Assembly (NCBI RefSeq): GCF_050496765.1
Contig: NZ_JBNWEO010000011.1
Coordinates: forward strand, 248,001-312,000
Origin: JAEVLT01 sp050496765
GTDB taxonomy: Bacteria > Bacillota > Bacilli > Bacillales > Cytobacillaceae
Length of the DNA stretch: 64,000 nucleotides
Direction of reading: 5' to 3'
Below the pieces are notes generated by a model, which had not been told where the DNA came from, ran no database searches, and worked only from the letters and a program-made list of their open reading frames with translations. This document shows positions 57,591-64,000 of the stretch, piece after piece. Within the stretch, counting starts at the first letter, position 1; each line of letters opens with the position of its first letter. The position numbers and the translations under genes are program-made.

Positions 57591-58574
57591 CTATTTTAAA
57601 ATTAAAAACTTATCCCCTTTTTCGATTAAATTGGAGTGGGACGGATGAACGATCAGTTCCTCTCCTCTCTTTAACCCAATCAAAAGCTCTCCTTTTTCAA
57701 ATAAAATCCCCAAAACCTTTTTAAACGGCATTCCGACAAAGCTGTCTTCAGCTTCTTGCAGCGATAGGCGGTTTTCCTGCAATGGCTGGACAAAATCTGA
57801 AAGCAGTCCGTCACCATTCGAATGCAGGCTGTTCACCATAAATACACTTGTTAGTTTATTCGACTGGATGACTTCATCAGCCCCCGCCCGTTTCGCATTA
57901 ATGACTTGCTCTGCTGTAAGAATTTCCACAATGCACTTCACAGAAGGGCACAGCCCCTTAATCGTTAGCAAAGTGAGAATGCTGTTCATATCGGCTTGCA
58001 GTTCATCGTTTCCGCGATCTGCTGTGATCAACACTTTCTCGGCCTCGTCAATATTGCTCTTTAAAATGGTTTCATCCATATGGGGCTTCCCCTGAATAAA
58101 ATGCACAAACCTCGACTGCACTGGATTTGCCTCCAGCGTTTCATCCACAAGAACAATATTCTGTGCACCAAAACGGACAAGTTTGTGGATCAATTCCCGC
58201 GAGCGCTCGTTCCAGCCAATAATGATTGTATGACCATGACCTTTAAAAGCAATTCTCCCTGCTGAAAGTGCGTCCTGCCTTGTCACCGCGGCCGTTGCCA
58301 ATGTAGCAAAATAGGACGAAACAAAGCCTGCGCCAAGTAAAATCAGCACAGTTGCTGCTAGCCTTCCCCAAGTCGAATGCGGCACATAATCCCCATATCC
58401 GACCGTTGAAGCCGTAATAATAGACCACCAAATTCCATCGAAAATCGTTGGAAATGTAGCCGGTTCAAGCAAATGAATCAAAATGCCAAAAGAGAGAAAC
58501 ACAAATAGGGCGATTAACAAGATGCGCAGAAGCAGAGGCAAATGCAAAAAACGAATATAGAAACGGTTTGGCAT
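57591..58574 (-). CDS. yugO: Potassium channel with TrkA-N domain
   Basis: A 327-aa two-TM ion channel subunit. The pore has the K+ filter TVGYGD between TM1 (about 15-40) and TM2 (about 75-100), then a RCK/TrkA-N Rossmann domain from GHGHTIIIGWNERSRELI and a C-terminal TrkA-C-like part. I chose the ATG at 58574 (GGGGG 7 nt upstream) over one at 58607 with no RBS. In B. subtilis YugO lies near pgi and is linked to electrical signalling in biofilms; the same neighbourhood is seen here. No MstX partner is seen. Confidence 0.9.
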   Translation of the reverse strand: MPNRFYIRFLHLPLLLRILLIALFVFLSFGILIHLLEPATFPTIFDGIWWSIITASTVGYGDYVPHSTWGRLAATVLILLGAGFVSSYFATLATAAVTRQDALSAGRIAFKGHGHTIIIGWNERSRELIHKLVRFGAQNIVLVDETLEANPVQSRFVHFIQGKPHMDETILKSNIDEAEKVLITADRGNDELQADMNSILTLLTIKGLCPSVKCIVEILTAEQVINAKRAGADEVIQSNKLTSVFMVNSLHSNGDGLLSDFVQPLQENRLSLQEAEDSFVGMPFKKVLGILFEKGELLIGLKRGEELIVHPSHSNLIEKGDKFLILK

Positions 58575-58718
58575 GTGAAATCCCCCGATTTTGATTTTAT
58601 TTTCCATTATGGACGAAAAGAGCCATTTTTATCTAAGAAGGAAAAGTTAAGAAAAAAGGAATACTTTCCAGACATCAAACAAAAACTACCAGAAAAAATG
58701 GGTTGAGGTGTTTTTGAG

Positions 58719-60392
58719 TTGAATCGTGTTTGGACAGAAGAGTCGAGATGGTTTGGTCTTGCCTTTCTTGTGCTCGCTATTTATTTGTCCCCCCTGTTTA
58801 TCCTACAGGAAAATGCGCATATCCGCGTTCATGATAATTTGGACTCGAATATCGCCTGGTATAAAGTTCTAGCAAACAGCGGACAAATGTTTGGCTCGAT
58901 TCATGGCGTGATCCCGCAAATCATCAACGGTTTGCCAAGAAATGCATTCGGAACGGAATACAGCGGAATCGTCTGGCTGTACGCATTCTTTCCAACCATG
59001 ACCGCTTACAGCTTTAGCCAATTGATCACAAGGGCCATTGCCTTCATTGGAATGTATTTGCTCCTAAAAAAACATCTCCTTCCAGGACGACAATGGCTGC
59101 CATACCAAATTGGCACCGCCCTTGCCTTTGCCCTAACTCCCTTTTGGCCATCGGGGATGCTAAGCACCTTGGGCATGCCGCTTGCACTTTGGGCATTTTT
59201 AAACATTCGCAGCCGTGAATCCTCATGGAAGGATTATGCAGTACTCACCCTATTGCCGTTTTATTCAAGTTTTGTTTTGGGCTTTTTCTTTTTTTTAAGC
59301 GCCATGGGCGCCTTTTGGCTGAGTGACGCCTTACGAAAAAGAAAGGTGAATGGGCCATTTTTGCTGGCGATCGTCTATATGACCGGATTGTATCTGCTAG
59401 TCGACTATCGTCTCGTTTCTTCTTTCTTGCTAAAAGGCGAGCCGAATAGCCGGGACGAATATTTTCATGCCAGTTTGCCATTTTGGCGAGCCGTTCGGTT
59501 AACTTTTAAAAACTATTTTTTCGGCCACACCCATGATATGACCGTTCACGGATTCATCCTTCTGCCTGTTACGTTTATTGCTCTTTATTTTGTGATTAAA
59601 AATCATTCATGGAAACAAGATCGCGTATTTGTGTTTTTATTTTTCTTAAATTTTCTATTGTCGGCCTGGTATGCCTTTTGGTTTTACAAAGGATGGCTGC
59701 CGCTGACAAAAAGGTTTCATTTTCTTGATACATTCAACTTTGCCCGCTACCATTTTCTAAGCCCGCTCGTCATTTATGCTGATTTTGCCTTGGCCTTGAA
59801 AATTGTTGCAAGTCAACGTTTTTCTTGGACAAAGTCTGCCAAGTGGCTGGCTTTTGGCCAAATACTCATGTTGTTCCTGTTTAATGATGAAATCGTGTAC
59901 CATCAAAAACCAACGGTAAAAGAATTTTACGCGGAAGAACTATTTAGCGAAGTTCGCAATTATATTGCGTTGCCGCAAAAAGAGTACCGGGTCGCAAGCA
60001 TTGGAATTCATCCGGCAATCGCCCAGTACAATGGGTTTTACACCCTTGATACATACAATAATTTTTATCCGCTTGTCTACAAGCACCGGTTTCGAAAGAT
60101 TATTGCCCAGGAATTGCACAGAAACAACGTCATCCGCCGCTATTTTGATCAATGGGGCGGCCGCTGTTACCTTTTTACAAGCCAACTGGGGAAACGCTAT
60201 ATGATCAAAAAAGACTCCAAGCGGCATTTAAAAAATCTTCAGCTGAATACCGTCGAATTGAAAAAGTTGGGCGGTCGCTATATTTTTGCCGCCCTGCCGA
60301 TTGATAACGCAATTGAAAACCATTTAAAGCTGGAGAAGGTTTTTCAATCGAAACAGGCTGCTTGGAAAATTTACTTATACAAAGTAATGTGA
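58719..60392 (+). CDS. ykoS: YkoS-like polytopic membrane protein
   Basis: A 557-aa protein with about 11-12 hydrophobic helices and a large C-terminal extracytoplasmic domain (about 400-557, with YRVASIGIHPAIAQYNGFYT). An N-terminal VHDNLDSNIAWYK after TM1 has the acidic-pair look of GT-C glycosyltransferases. It matches the length and layout of B. subtilis YkoS (DUF6044). The start is TTG at 58719 behind TGAGGTG. It is in an operon with a YkoT-like GT2, so it may transfer the sugar that YkoT loads on a lipid carrier (inference). Confidence 0.82.
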   Translation: MNRVWTEESRWFGLAFLVLAIYLSPLFILQENAHIRVHDNLDSNIAWYKVLANSGQMFGSIHGVIPQIINGLPRNAFGTEYSGIVWLYAFFPTMTAYSFSQLITRAIAFIGMYLLLKKHLLPGRQWLPYQIGTALAFALTPFWPSGMLSTLGMPLALWAFLNIRSRESSWKDYAVLTLLPFYSSFVLGFFFFLSAMGAFWLSDALRKRKVNGPFLLAIVYMTGLYLLVDYRLVSSFLLKGEPNSRDEYFHASLPFWRAVRLTFKNYFFGHTHDMTVHGFILLPVTFIALYFVIKNHSWKQDRVFVFLFFLNFLLSAWYAFWFYKGWLPLTKRFHFLDTFNFARYHFLSPLVIYADFALALKIVASQRFSWTKSAKWLAFGQILMLFLFNDEIVYHQKPTVKEFYAEELFSEVRNYIALPQKEYRVASIGIHPAIAQYNGFYTLDTYNNFYPLVYKHRFRKIIAQELHRNNVIRRYFDQWGGRCYLFTSQLGKRYMIKKDSKRHLKNLQLNTVELKKLGGRYIFAALPIDNAIENHLKLEKVFQSKQAAWKIYLYKVM

Positions 60393-60403
60393 GGGACTCA
60401 ACG

Positions 60404-61420
60404 ATGATCGAACCAATTTTAACGATAGTGGTGCCATGCTACAATGAGGAAGCAGTTTTGCCAGAAACCATTTCCGTTTTAACGAATTTCATGATCGATT
60501 TGAAAAATGAAAAAATGATTTCCGATCGAAGCAAAATTGTTTTTGTCGACGATGGCAGCAAGGATGGAACATGGGATTTAATTTACAAAGAGGGGCTTCA
60601 CAATGAGCATGTTCGCGGCTTGAAGCTTTCGCGCAATGTTGGTCATCAAAATGCTTTGCTCGCCGGGATGTTCAATGTAAAGGATCTTTCCGATTGTGTT
60701 GTTACAATTGATGCCGATCTTCAGGATGATATTGAGACCATCCGTGAATTTATTTTAAACTATACTGCAGGTTGTGAAATTGTATACGGTGTTCGCAAGC
60801 GCCGGGAAACCGATTCATTTTTTAAACGAACGACTGCCCAAGGTTTTTATAACATCATGAAAAAAATGGGCGTTGACCTTGTTTACAATCATGCCGATTT
60901 CCGTCTGATGAGCAGACGAGCGATTCAAGAACTCGAAAACTTTAAGGAAGTTAATCTTTTCTTACGAGGGATCATCCCTTTGATTGGCTTTCGTTCGACC
61001 ACTGTTTATTATGACCGCAAGGAGCGAAAAGCCGGGGAGACGAAATATCCTTTGAAAAAAATGCTCGCTTTCGCCTTCGATGGGATAACGTCTTTTTCCG
61101 TTACCCCTATTAGGCTTGTCCTGTTGATTGGGGTTGTCTCATTTTTGGTCAGCTTCTTTTTTGGCAGCTATTTTTTAACGCTTAAATTTTTGGGACACAC
61201 CCAGACAGGCTGGACTTCGCTGATTACTTCCATTTGGCTGATCGGCGGCCTCCAGTTGATTGCGATAGGTTTGATTGGGGAATATATCGGAAAAATTTAC
61301 AAGGAATCAAAACAACGTCCTAAGTATATTGTCGAATTTGACACTTTTCATATGGGAATTCCACGGCATTTAATAGAGGAAAAGTGGTTCCAAAAGAACA
61401 ACATATTGGAAAATAGCTAG
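60404..61420 (+). CDS. ykoT: YkoT-like GT2 polyprenyl-phosphate glycosyltransferase
   Basis: A 338-aa family 2 glycosyltransferase of the DPM1/GtrB type. It has VVPCYNEEAVLPET at the N terminus, the DDGSKDGTWD motif, DADLQDD for the metal and donor, and two C-terminal TM helices (about 230-300). It is likely to load a sugar onto undecaprenyl phosphate on the inner membrane face. The ATG at 60404 has GAGGG 8 nt upstream, and an upstream in-frame start lies inside ykoS. It is followed by a terminator that overlaps its stop codon. Confidence 0.9.
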   Translation: MIEPILTIVVPCYNEEAVLPETISVLTNFMIDLKNEKMISDRSKIVFVDDGSKDGTWDLIYKEGLHNEHVRGLKLSRNVGHQNALLAGMFNVKDLSDCVVTIDADLQDDIETIREFILNYTAGCEIVYGVRKRRETDSFFKRTTAQGFYNIMKKMGVDLVYNHADFRLMSRRAIQELENFKEVNLFLRGIIPLIGFRSTTVYYDRKERKAGETKYPLKKMLAFAFDGITSFSVTPIRLVLLIGVVSFLVSFFFGSYFLTLKFLGHTQTGWTSLITSIWLIGGLQLIAIGLIGEYIGKIYKESKQRPKYIVEFDTFHMGIPRHLIEEKWFQKNNILENS

Positions 61421-61439
61421 CAGACGCTAGCTATTTTTG
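61411..61439 (+). terminator. Terminator of ykoS-ykoT
   Basis: A perfect 11-bp stem (AAATAGCTAGC 61411-61421 with GCTAGCTATTT 61426-61436) with 4-nt loop and T-run; it includes the ykoT stop codon. Confidence 0.88.
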
Positions 61440-61519
61440 CTATTAAAAAAATTTTCATTGCTATTTGGTGATTTTGGGAATTATTCCTTGGTTAGGATTC
61501 TATTATCTATGAAGTTGAT

Positions 61520-61660
61520 TATTTATCCGAGGATTTTGTTCTTTTATCCGTGGATTTTTCCCGTTTATCCGTGAACATTGTTCTTTTATCCGCGGGTTTT
61601 TCCCGTTTATCCGTGAACATTGTTCTTTTATCCGCGGGTTTTTCCCGTTTATCCGTATTT
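61520..61660. repeat. 21-bp-phased TTTATCCG repeats, seven units
   Basis: TCCG cores stand at 61526, 61547, 61568, 61589, 61610, 61631 and 61652, each exactly 21 bp apart: TCCGAGGA, TCCGTGGA, TCCGTGAA, TCCGCGGG, TCCGTGAA, TCCGCGGG, TCCGTA. It is the same family as the 36.6-37.4 kb array but more degenerate. It lies between the convergent ykoT and pgi genes; nothing else is seen there. Confidence 0.9.
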
Positions 61661-61721
61661 GTCACTTTTTCGGCAATAGTCCATTACATATTTTCACAAA
61701 CCATACATGTTCCTTAGCCCC

Positions 61722-61748
61722 AAAAAAGCACTCCCGCTTGGGGAGTGC
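61722..61748 (-). terminator. Terminator of pgi
   Basis: GCACTCCC (61728-61735) pairs with GGGAGTGC (61741-61748). Six T's follow on the minus strand. Confidence 0.88.
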
Positions 61749-61759
61749 TCATCGTTATC

Positions 61760-63109
61760 TTATTTTAATCGTTTTTCAAGTTCGGCTTTTTTCTCTTCGT
61801 AACCTGGTTTGCCGAGAAGGGCGAACATGTTAACTTTGTAAGCTTCAACACCAGGCTGGTCAAATGGATTTACCCCGAGCAGATAACCGCTCATTGCACA
61901 AGCTTTCTCAAAGAAATAGACAAGATAACCGAAAGTATATTCATCAAGCGACGGAATCGTAACAATTAAATTCGGTACGCCGCCATCCGTATGAGCAAGC
62001 ATTGTTCCTTCAAATGCTTTGTTATTAACAAAATCAACAGTTTGTCCAGCCAAGTAATTTAAGCCGTCCAAATCTTTATCCTCTTTGCCGATTGTCAGTT
62101 CATGGCGCGGCTTCTCAACCTTGACCACTGTTTCAAAGAGATCGCGGCGGCCTTCTTGTACGTACTGGCCAAGAGAATGAAGATCAGTTGAAAAGTTTGC
62201 GGAAGACGGATAAATTCCTTTTTGGTCTTTTCCTTCGCTTTCACCAAACAGCTGCTTCCACCATTCGGAAAAATACTGCAATGCCGGCTCATAATTGATC
62301 AGCATTTCAATCGTTTTCCCTTTATTGTAAAGAGCGTTCCGAACGGCAGCATATTGATAGGCTGGATTTTCTTCCAATTCCGAGTGGCCGAAATCTTCAC
62401 GGGCTTTTGCAGCGCCTTCCATCATTTTTTCGATATCCGCTCCGCTCACCGCAATTGGCAATAGTCCGACAGCTGTCAAAACGGAATAGCGGCCGCCGAC
62501 ATCATCCGGAATCACAAACGATTCATAGCCTTCTTCATCCGCTAATGTTTTTAAAGCGCCGCGGGCTTTGTCCGTCGTAGCGTAAATCCGTTTGCGCGCT
62601 TCTTCTGCTCCGTATTTTTCCTCAAGCAGTTTGCGGAAAATGCGGAAGGCAATAGCCGGTTCAGTAGTCGTACCGGATTTTGAAATCACGTTAATTGAAA
62701 AATCTGCATCTTCCAGAAGATCCATTACATCCTGCATGTAAGTGGAGCTGATGTTGTTGCCGACAAAAATAATTTGCGGCGTCTTCCGCTTCCCTTTTGG
62801 AAGGACATTGTAAAAACTGTGCTGCAACGCTTCAATTGCCGCTCTTGCCCCTAAATAAGAGCCGCCAATGCCGATAACAAGCAGGACATCTGAATCCGAC
62901 TTGATTTTCGCAGCTGCCTTTTGAATGCGCGAAAATTCTTCTTTGTCGTAATCCGCAGGCAGGTCGATCCAGCCTAAAAAGTCGCTGCCGGCACCTGTTT
63001 TTTCATGAAGGGAATGGTGCGCAACTTTAACGGCATCGCGCAAGTATGTAAGTTCATGTTCGCCAAAAAAGCTTAGTGCTTTCGTGTAATCAAAACGGAT
63101 ATGTGTCAT
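61760..63109 (-). CDS. pgi: Glucose-6-phosphate isomerase
   Basis: A 449-aa cytosolic glycolytic enzyme converting glucose-6-P and fructose-6-P. It carries IGIGGSYLGARAAIEAL, the SKSGTTTEPAIAFR sugar-phosphate loop, the DDVGGRYSVLTAVG signature and a catalytic His/Lys region in NPFDQPGVEAYK. Length equals that of B. subtilis Pgi. GGAGGACTC stands upstream of the ATG. It takes glucose-6-P from BglC-type and Leloir pathways encoded elsewhere in the window. Confidence 0.96.
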   Translation of the reverse strand: MTHIRFDYTKALSFFGEHELTYLRDAVKVAHHSLHEKTGAGSDFLGWIDLPADYDKEEFSRIQKAAAKIKSDSDVLLVIGIGGSYLGARAAIEALQHSFYNVLPKGKRKTPQIIFVGNNISSTYMQDVMDLLEDADFSINVISKSGTTTEPAIAFRIFRKLLEEKYGAEEARKRIYATTDKARGALKTLADEEGYESFVIPDDVGGRYSVLTAVGLLPIAVSGADIEKMMEGAAKAREDFGHSELEENPAYQYAAVRNALYNKGKTIEMLINYEPALQYFSEWWKQLFGESEGKDQKGIYPSSANFSTDLHSLGQYVQEGRRDLFETVVKVEKPRHELTIGKEDKDLDGLNYLAGQTVDFVNNKAFEGTMLAHTDGGVPNLIVTIPSLDEYTFGYLVYFFEKACAMSGYLLGVNPFDQPGVEAYKVNMFALLGKPGYEEKKAELEKRLK

Positions 63110-63258
63110 TTTTCTTGAGTCCTCCGTAAATTTTTTTCAATACCACTTTTACTTTAACGAATGGTGAACAGATAATCAAGGAACTAACCGGAATGTAAGC
63201 GTAACCAATTTCGATAATTTTTTTACGTTTTGAATAGTAAATTCCACGTCAAATTCGC

Positions 63259-63297
63259 CAAAAAGAAGCCATTCACCCTTTCGATGGACGAATAGCT
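63259..63297 (-). terminator. Probable terminator of the alcohol dehydrogenase gene
   Basis: On the minus strand AGCTATTCGTCC can pair with GGGTGAATGGCT (G-U pairs included), followed by TTCTTTTT. Confidence 0.6.
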
Positions 63298-63310
63298 CCT
63301 TTCCCCGATA

Positions 63311-64000
63311 TTATAAAGATGCGCGGTAAATCGCGAGTACATCTTCCTTGTTCAATTTTTTAAAATTACCAAATTCACCATTAACCATTGCTTTGTCTGC
63401 CATTAATTCAAGCTGGCTGTCATCAATTTTATAATCGGCCAGGCGGGATGGAGCCCCAATGCTCATCCAGAACTCGCGAAGTTTTTCAATACCTTCAAGT
63501 CCGGCCTCTTCAGCCGTTTTTCCTTGCGGATCGACACCAAACACCCTTACTGCCATCTGTTGAAAGCGTTCCGGCTTCACTTTTAAGTTATGCTTCATCC
63601 AGTTAGGGAAAAGAATCGCGAGTCCGCCGCCATGCGGAATATCATAGACCGCAGAAACCGCATGCTCAAGATTGTGTGTTGCCCAATCGCCGCGATACCC
63701 CATTGACAGCATGCCGTTTAATGCCATTGTTCCACAGTAGAGGATGGTGGAACGATACTCGTAATTCTCCAAATCATTGAGAAGTTTTGGCGCGGTGTCA
63801 ATCACCGTTTGCAAGAGAGATTCCACCATGCGATCCTGCAGCGGAGTATTTTCTTCAAGGTGAAAATAATGTTCAAACGCATGCGACATCATGTCAACCA
63901 TTCCATATATCGTTTGATCCTTCGGAACCGTATATGTATATACCGGATCTAATATCGAAAATGTTGGGAAGGTTACCGAGCTGCCCCAGCCGTATTTTTC
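63311..64000 (-). CDS. yugJ: Iron-containing alcohol dehydrogenase, C-terminal 230 residues
   Basis: The frame is open to the right edge, so the 5' end is missing (a full protein has about 387 aa). Visible parts are EKYGWGSSVTFPTFSILDPV, the metal-binding HAFEHYF and the second histidine set THNLEHAVSAVYDIPHGGG, typical of type III Fe-dependent NADH butanol dehydrogenases (B. subtilis YugJ/YugK). The position beside pgi is the same as in B. subtilis. It reduces aldehydes with NAD(P)H; the natural substrate is not clear. Confidence 0.9.
   Translation of the reverse strand, partial: EKYGWGSSVTFPTFSILDPVYTYTVPKDQTIYGMVDMMSHAFEHYFHLEENTPLQDRMVESLLQTVIDTAPKLLNDLENYEYRSTILYCGTMALNGMLSMGYRGDWATHNLEHAVSAVYDIPHGGGLAILFPNWMKHNLKVKPERFQQMAVRVFGVDPQGKTAEEAGLEGIEKLREFWMSIGAPSRLADYKIDDSQLELMADKAMVNGEFGNFKKLNKEDVLAIYRASL

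Noticed and set aside
1..64000. tRNA, rRNA, T-box or other riboswitches apart from the S-box
   Set aside because: I looked through the intergenic regions and found no convincing cloverleaf, rRNA segment or T-box core (TGGNACCGCG).

Overview
The window looks like chromosome from a low-to-moderate GC, endospore-forming Bacillaceae (Bacillus sensu lato). The evidence is strong AGGAGG-type ribosome binding sites, many TTG/GTG starts, an S-box (SAM-I) methionine operon, and close homologues of Bacillus subtilis BglC, CheV, MetI, MetC, YitJ, YrhE/YrhD, YteA, YozQ, YkoS/YkoT, YugO, Pgi and YugJ. The pgi / yugO / yugJ proximity at the right end also matches Bacillus gene order. I cannot name the species. 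I see no rRNA, tRNA, intact prophage or CRISPR array.

Layout. 0-6 kb (minus): start of a HAD phosphatase, 6-phospho-beta-glucosidase bglC, a cheV-mcp chemotaxis operon followed upstream by a decayed receptor gene, and a metallophosphoesterase. 6-9.3 kb (plus): a parallel beta-helix surface-type protein broken by one frameshift, and a nitroreductase. 9.3-13.7 kb: a ruined exopolysaccharide locus (epsC-like and epsD-like pseudogenes around an intact gtaB), an IS1380-type transposase remnant, and a 23-copy, 52-bp palindromic array. 13.7-21.6 kb (plus): SAM riboswitch then metI-metC-yitJ-metH, each overlapping the next. 21.9-29.5 kb (minus): an ato-like ketone-body/short-chain acyl-CoA module (atoD-atoA-thiolase, GntP-family permease, 3-hydroxybutyrate dehydrogenase) with two sigma-54 promoters and its own PAS/AAA+ sigma-54 activator. 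29.5-31.2 kb: AT-rich accessory patch. 31.2-36.4 kb (minus): a LiaI/PspA-like envelope-stress pair, then formate dehydrogenase fdhF with yrhD. 36.6-37.4 kb: a 21-bp-phased CCGCGG array in 165-bp higher-order units. 37.4-44.8 kb: an orphan CuA oxidase subunit II, a TrxR-like flavoprotein, MarR plus drug exporter, a membrane diguanylate cyclase and a ROK regulator. 45.2-47.5 kb (plus): a three-gene extracytosolic flavinylation cluster. 47.5-51.3 kb (minus): galT-galK-galE. 51.4-58.6 kb: a CorA transporter behind a tiny Asp/Pro-rich leader ORF, a CDF exporter, small Bacillus proteins, an amino acid permease, a LysE exporter, a DnaA-box-like cluster and a YugO K+ channel. 58.7-64 kb: ykoS-ykoT, another 21-bp array, pgi, and a partial iron alcohol dehydrogenase.

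Two themes stand out. First, at least five intergenic spaces carry periodic palindromic repeats with periods of 52, 41 or 21 bp, some with different arm sequences but a shared linker. This looks like a dispersed, phased repeat system that I cannot assign to a known family. Second, the corA transcript leader encodes a 39-residue peptide with PVDPDP near its N terminus, and its last codons form the 5' arm of a hairpin that masks the corA Shine-Dalgarno sequence. This resembles, without proof, the MgtL type of Mg2+-responsive leader.
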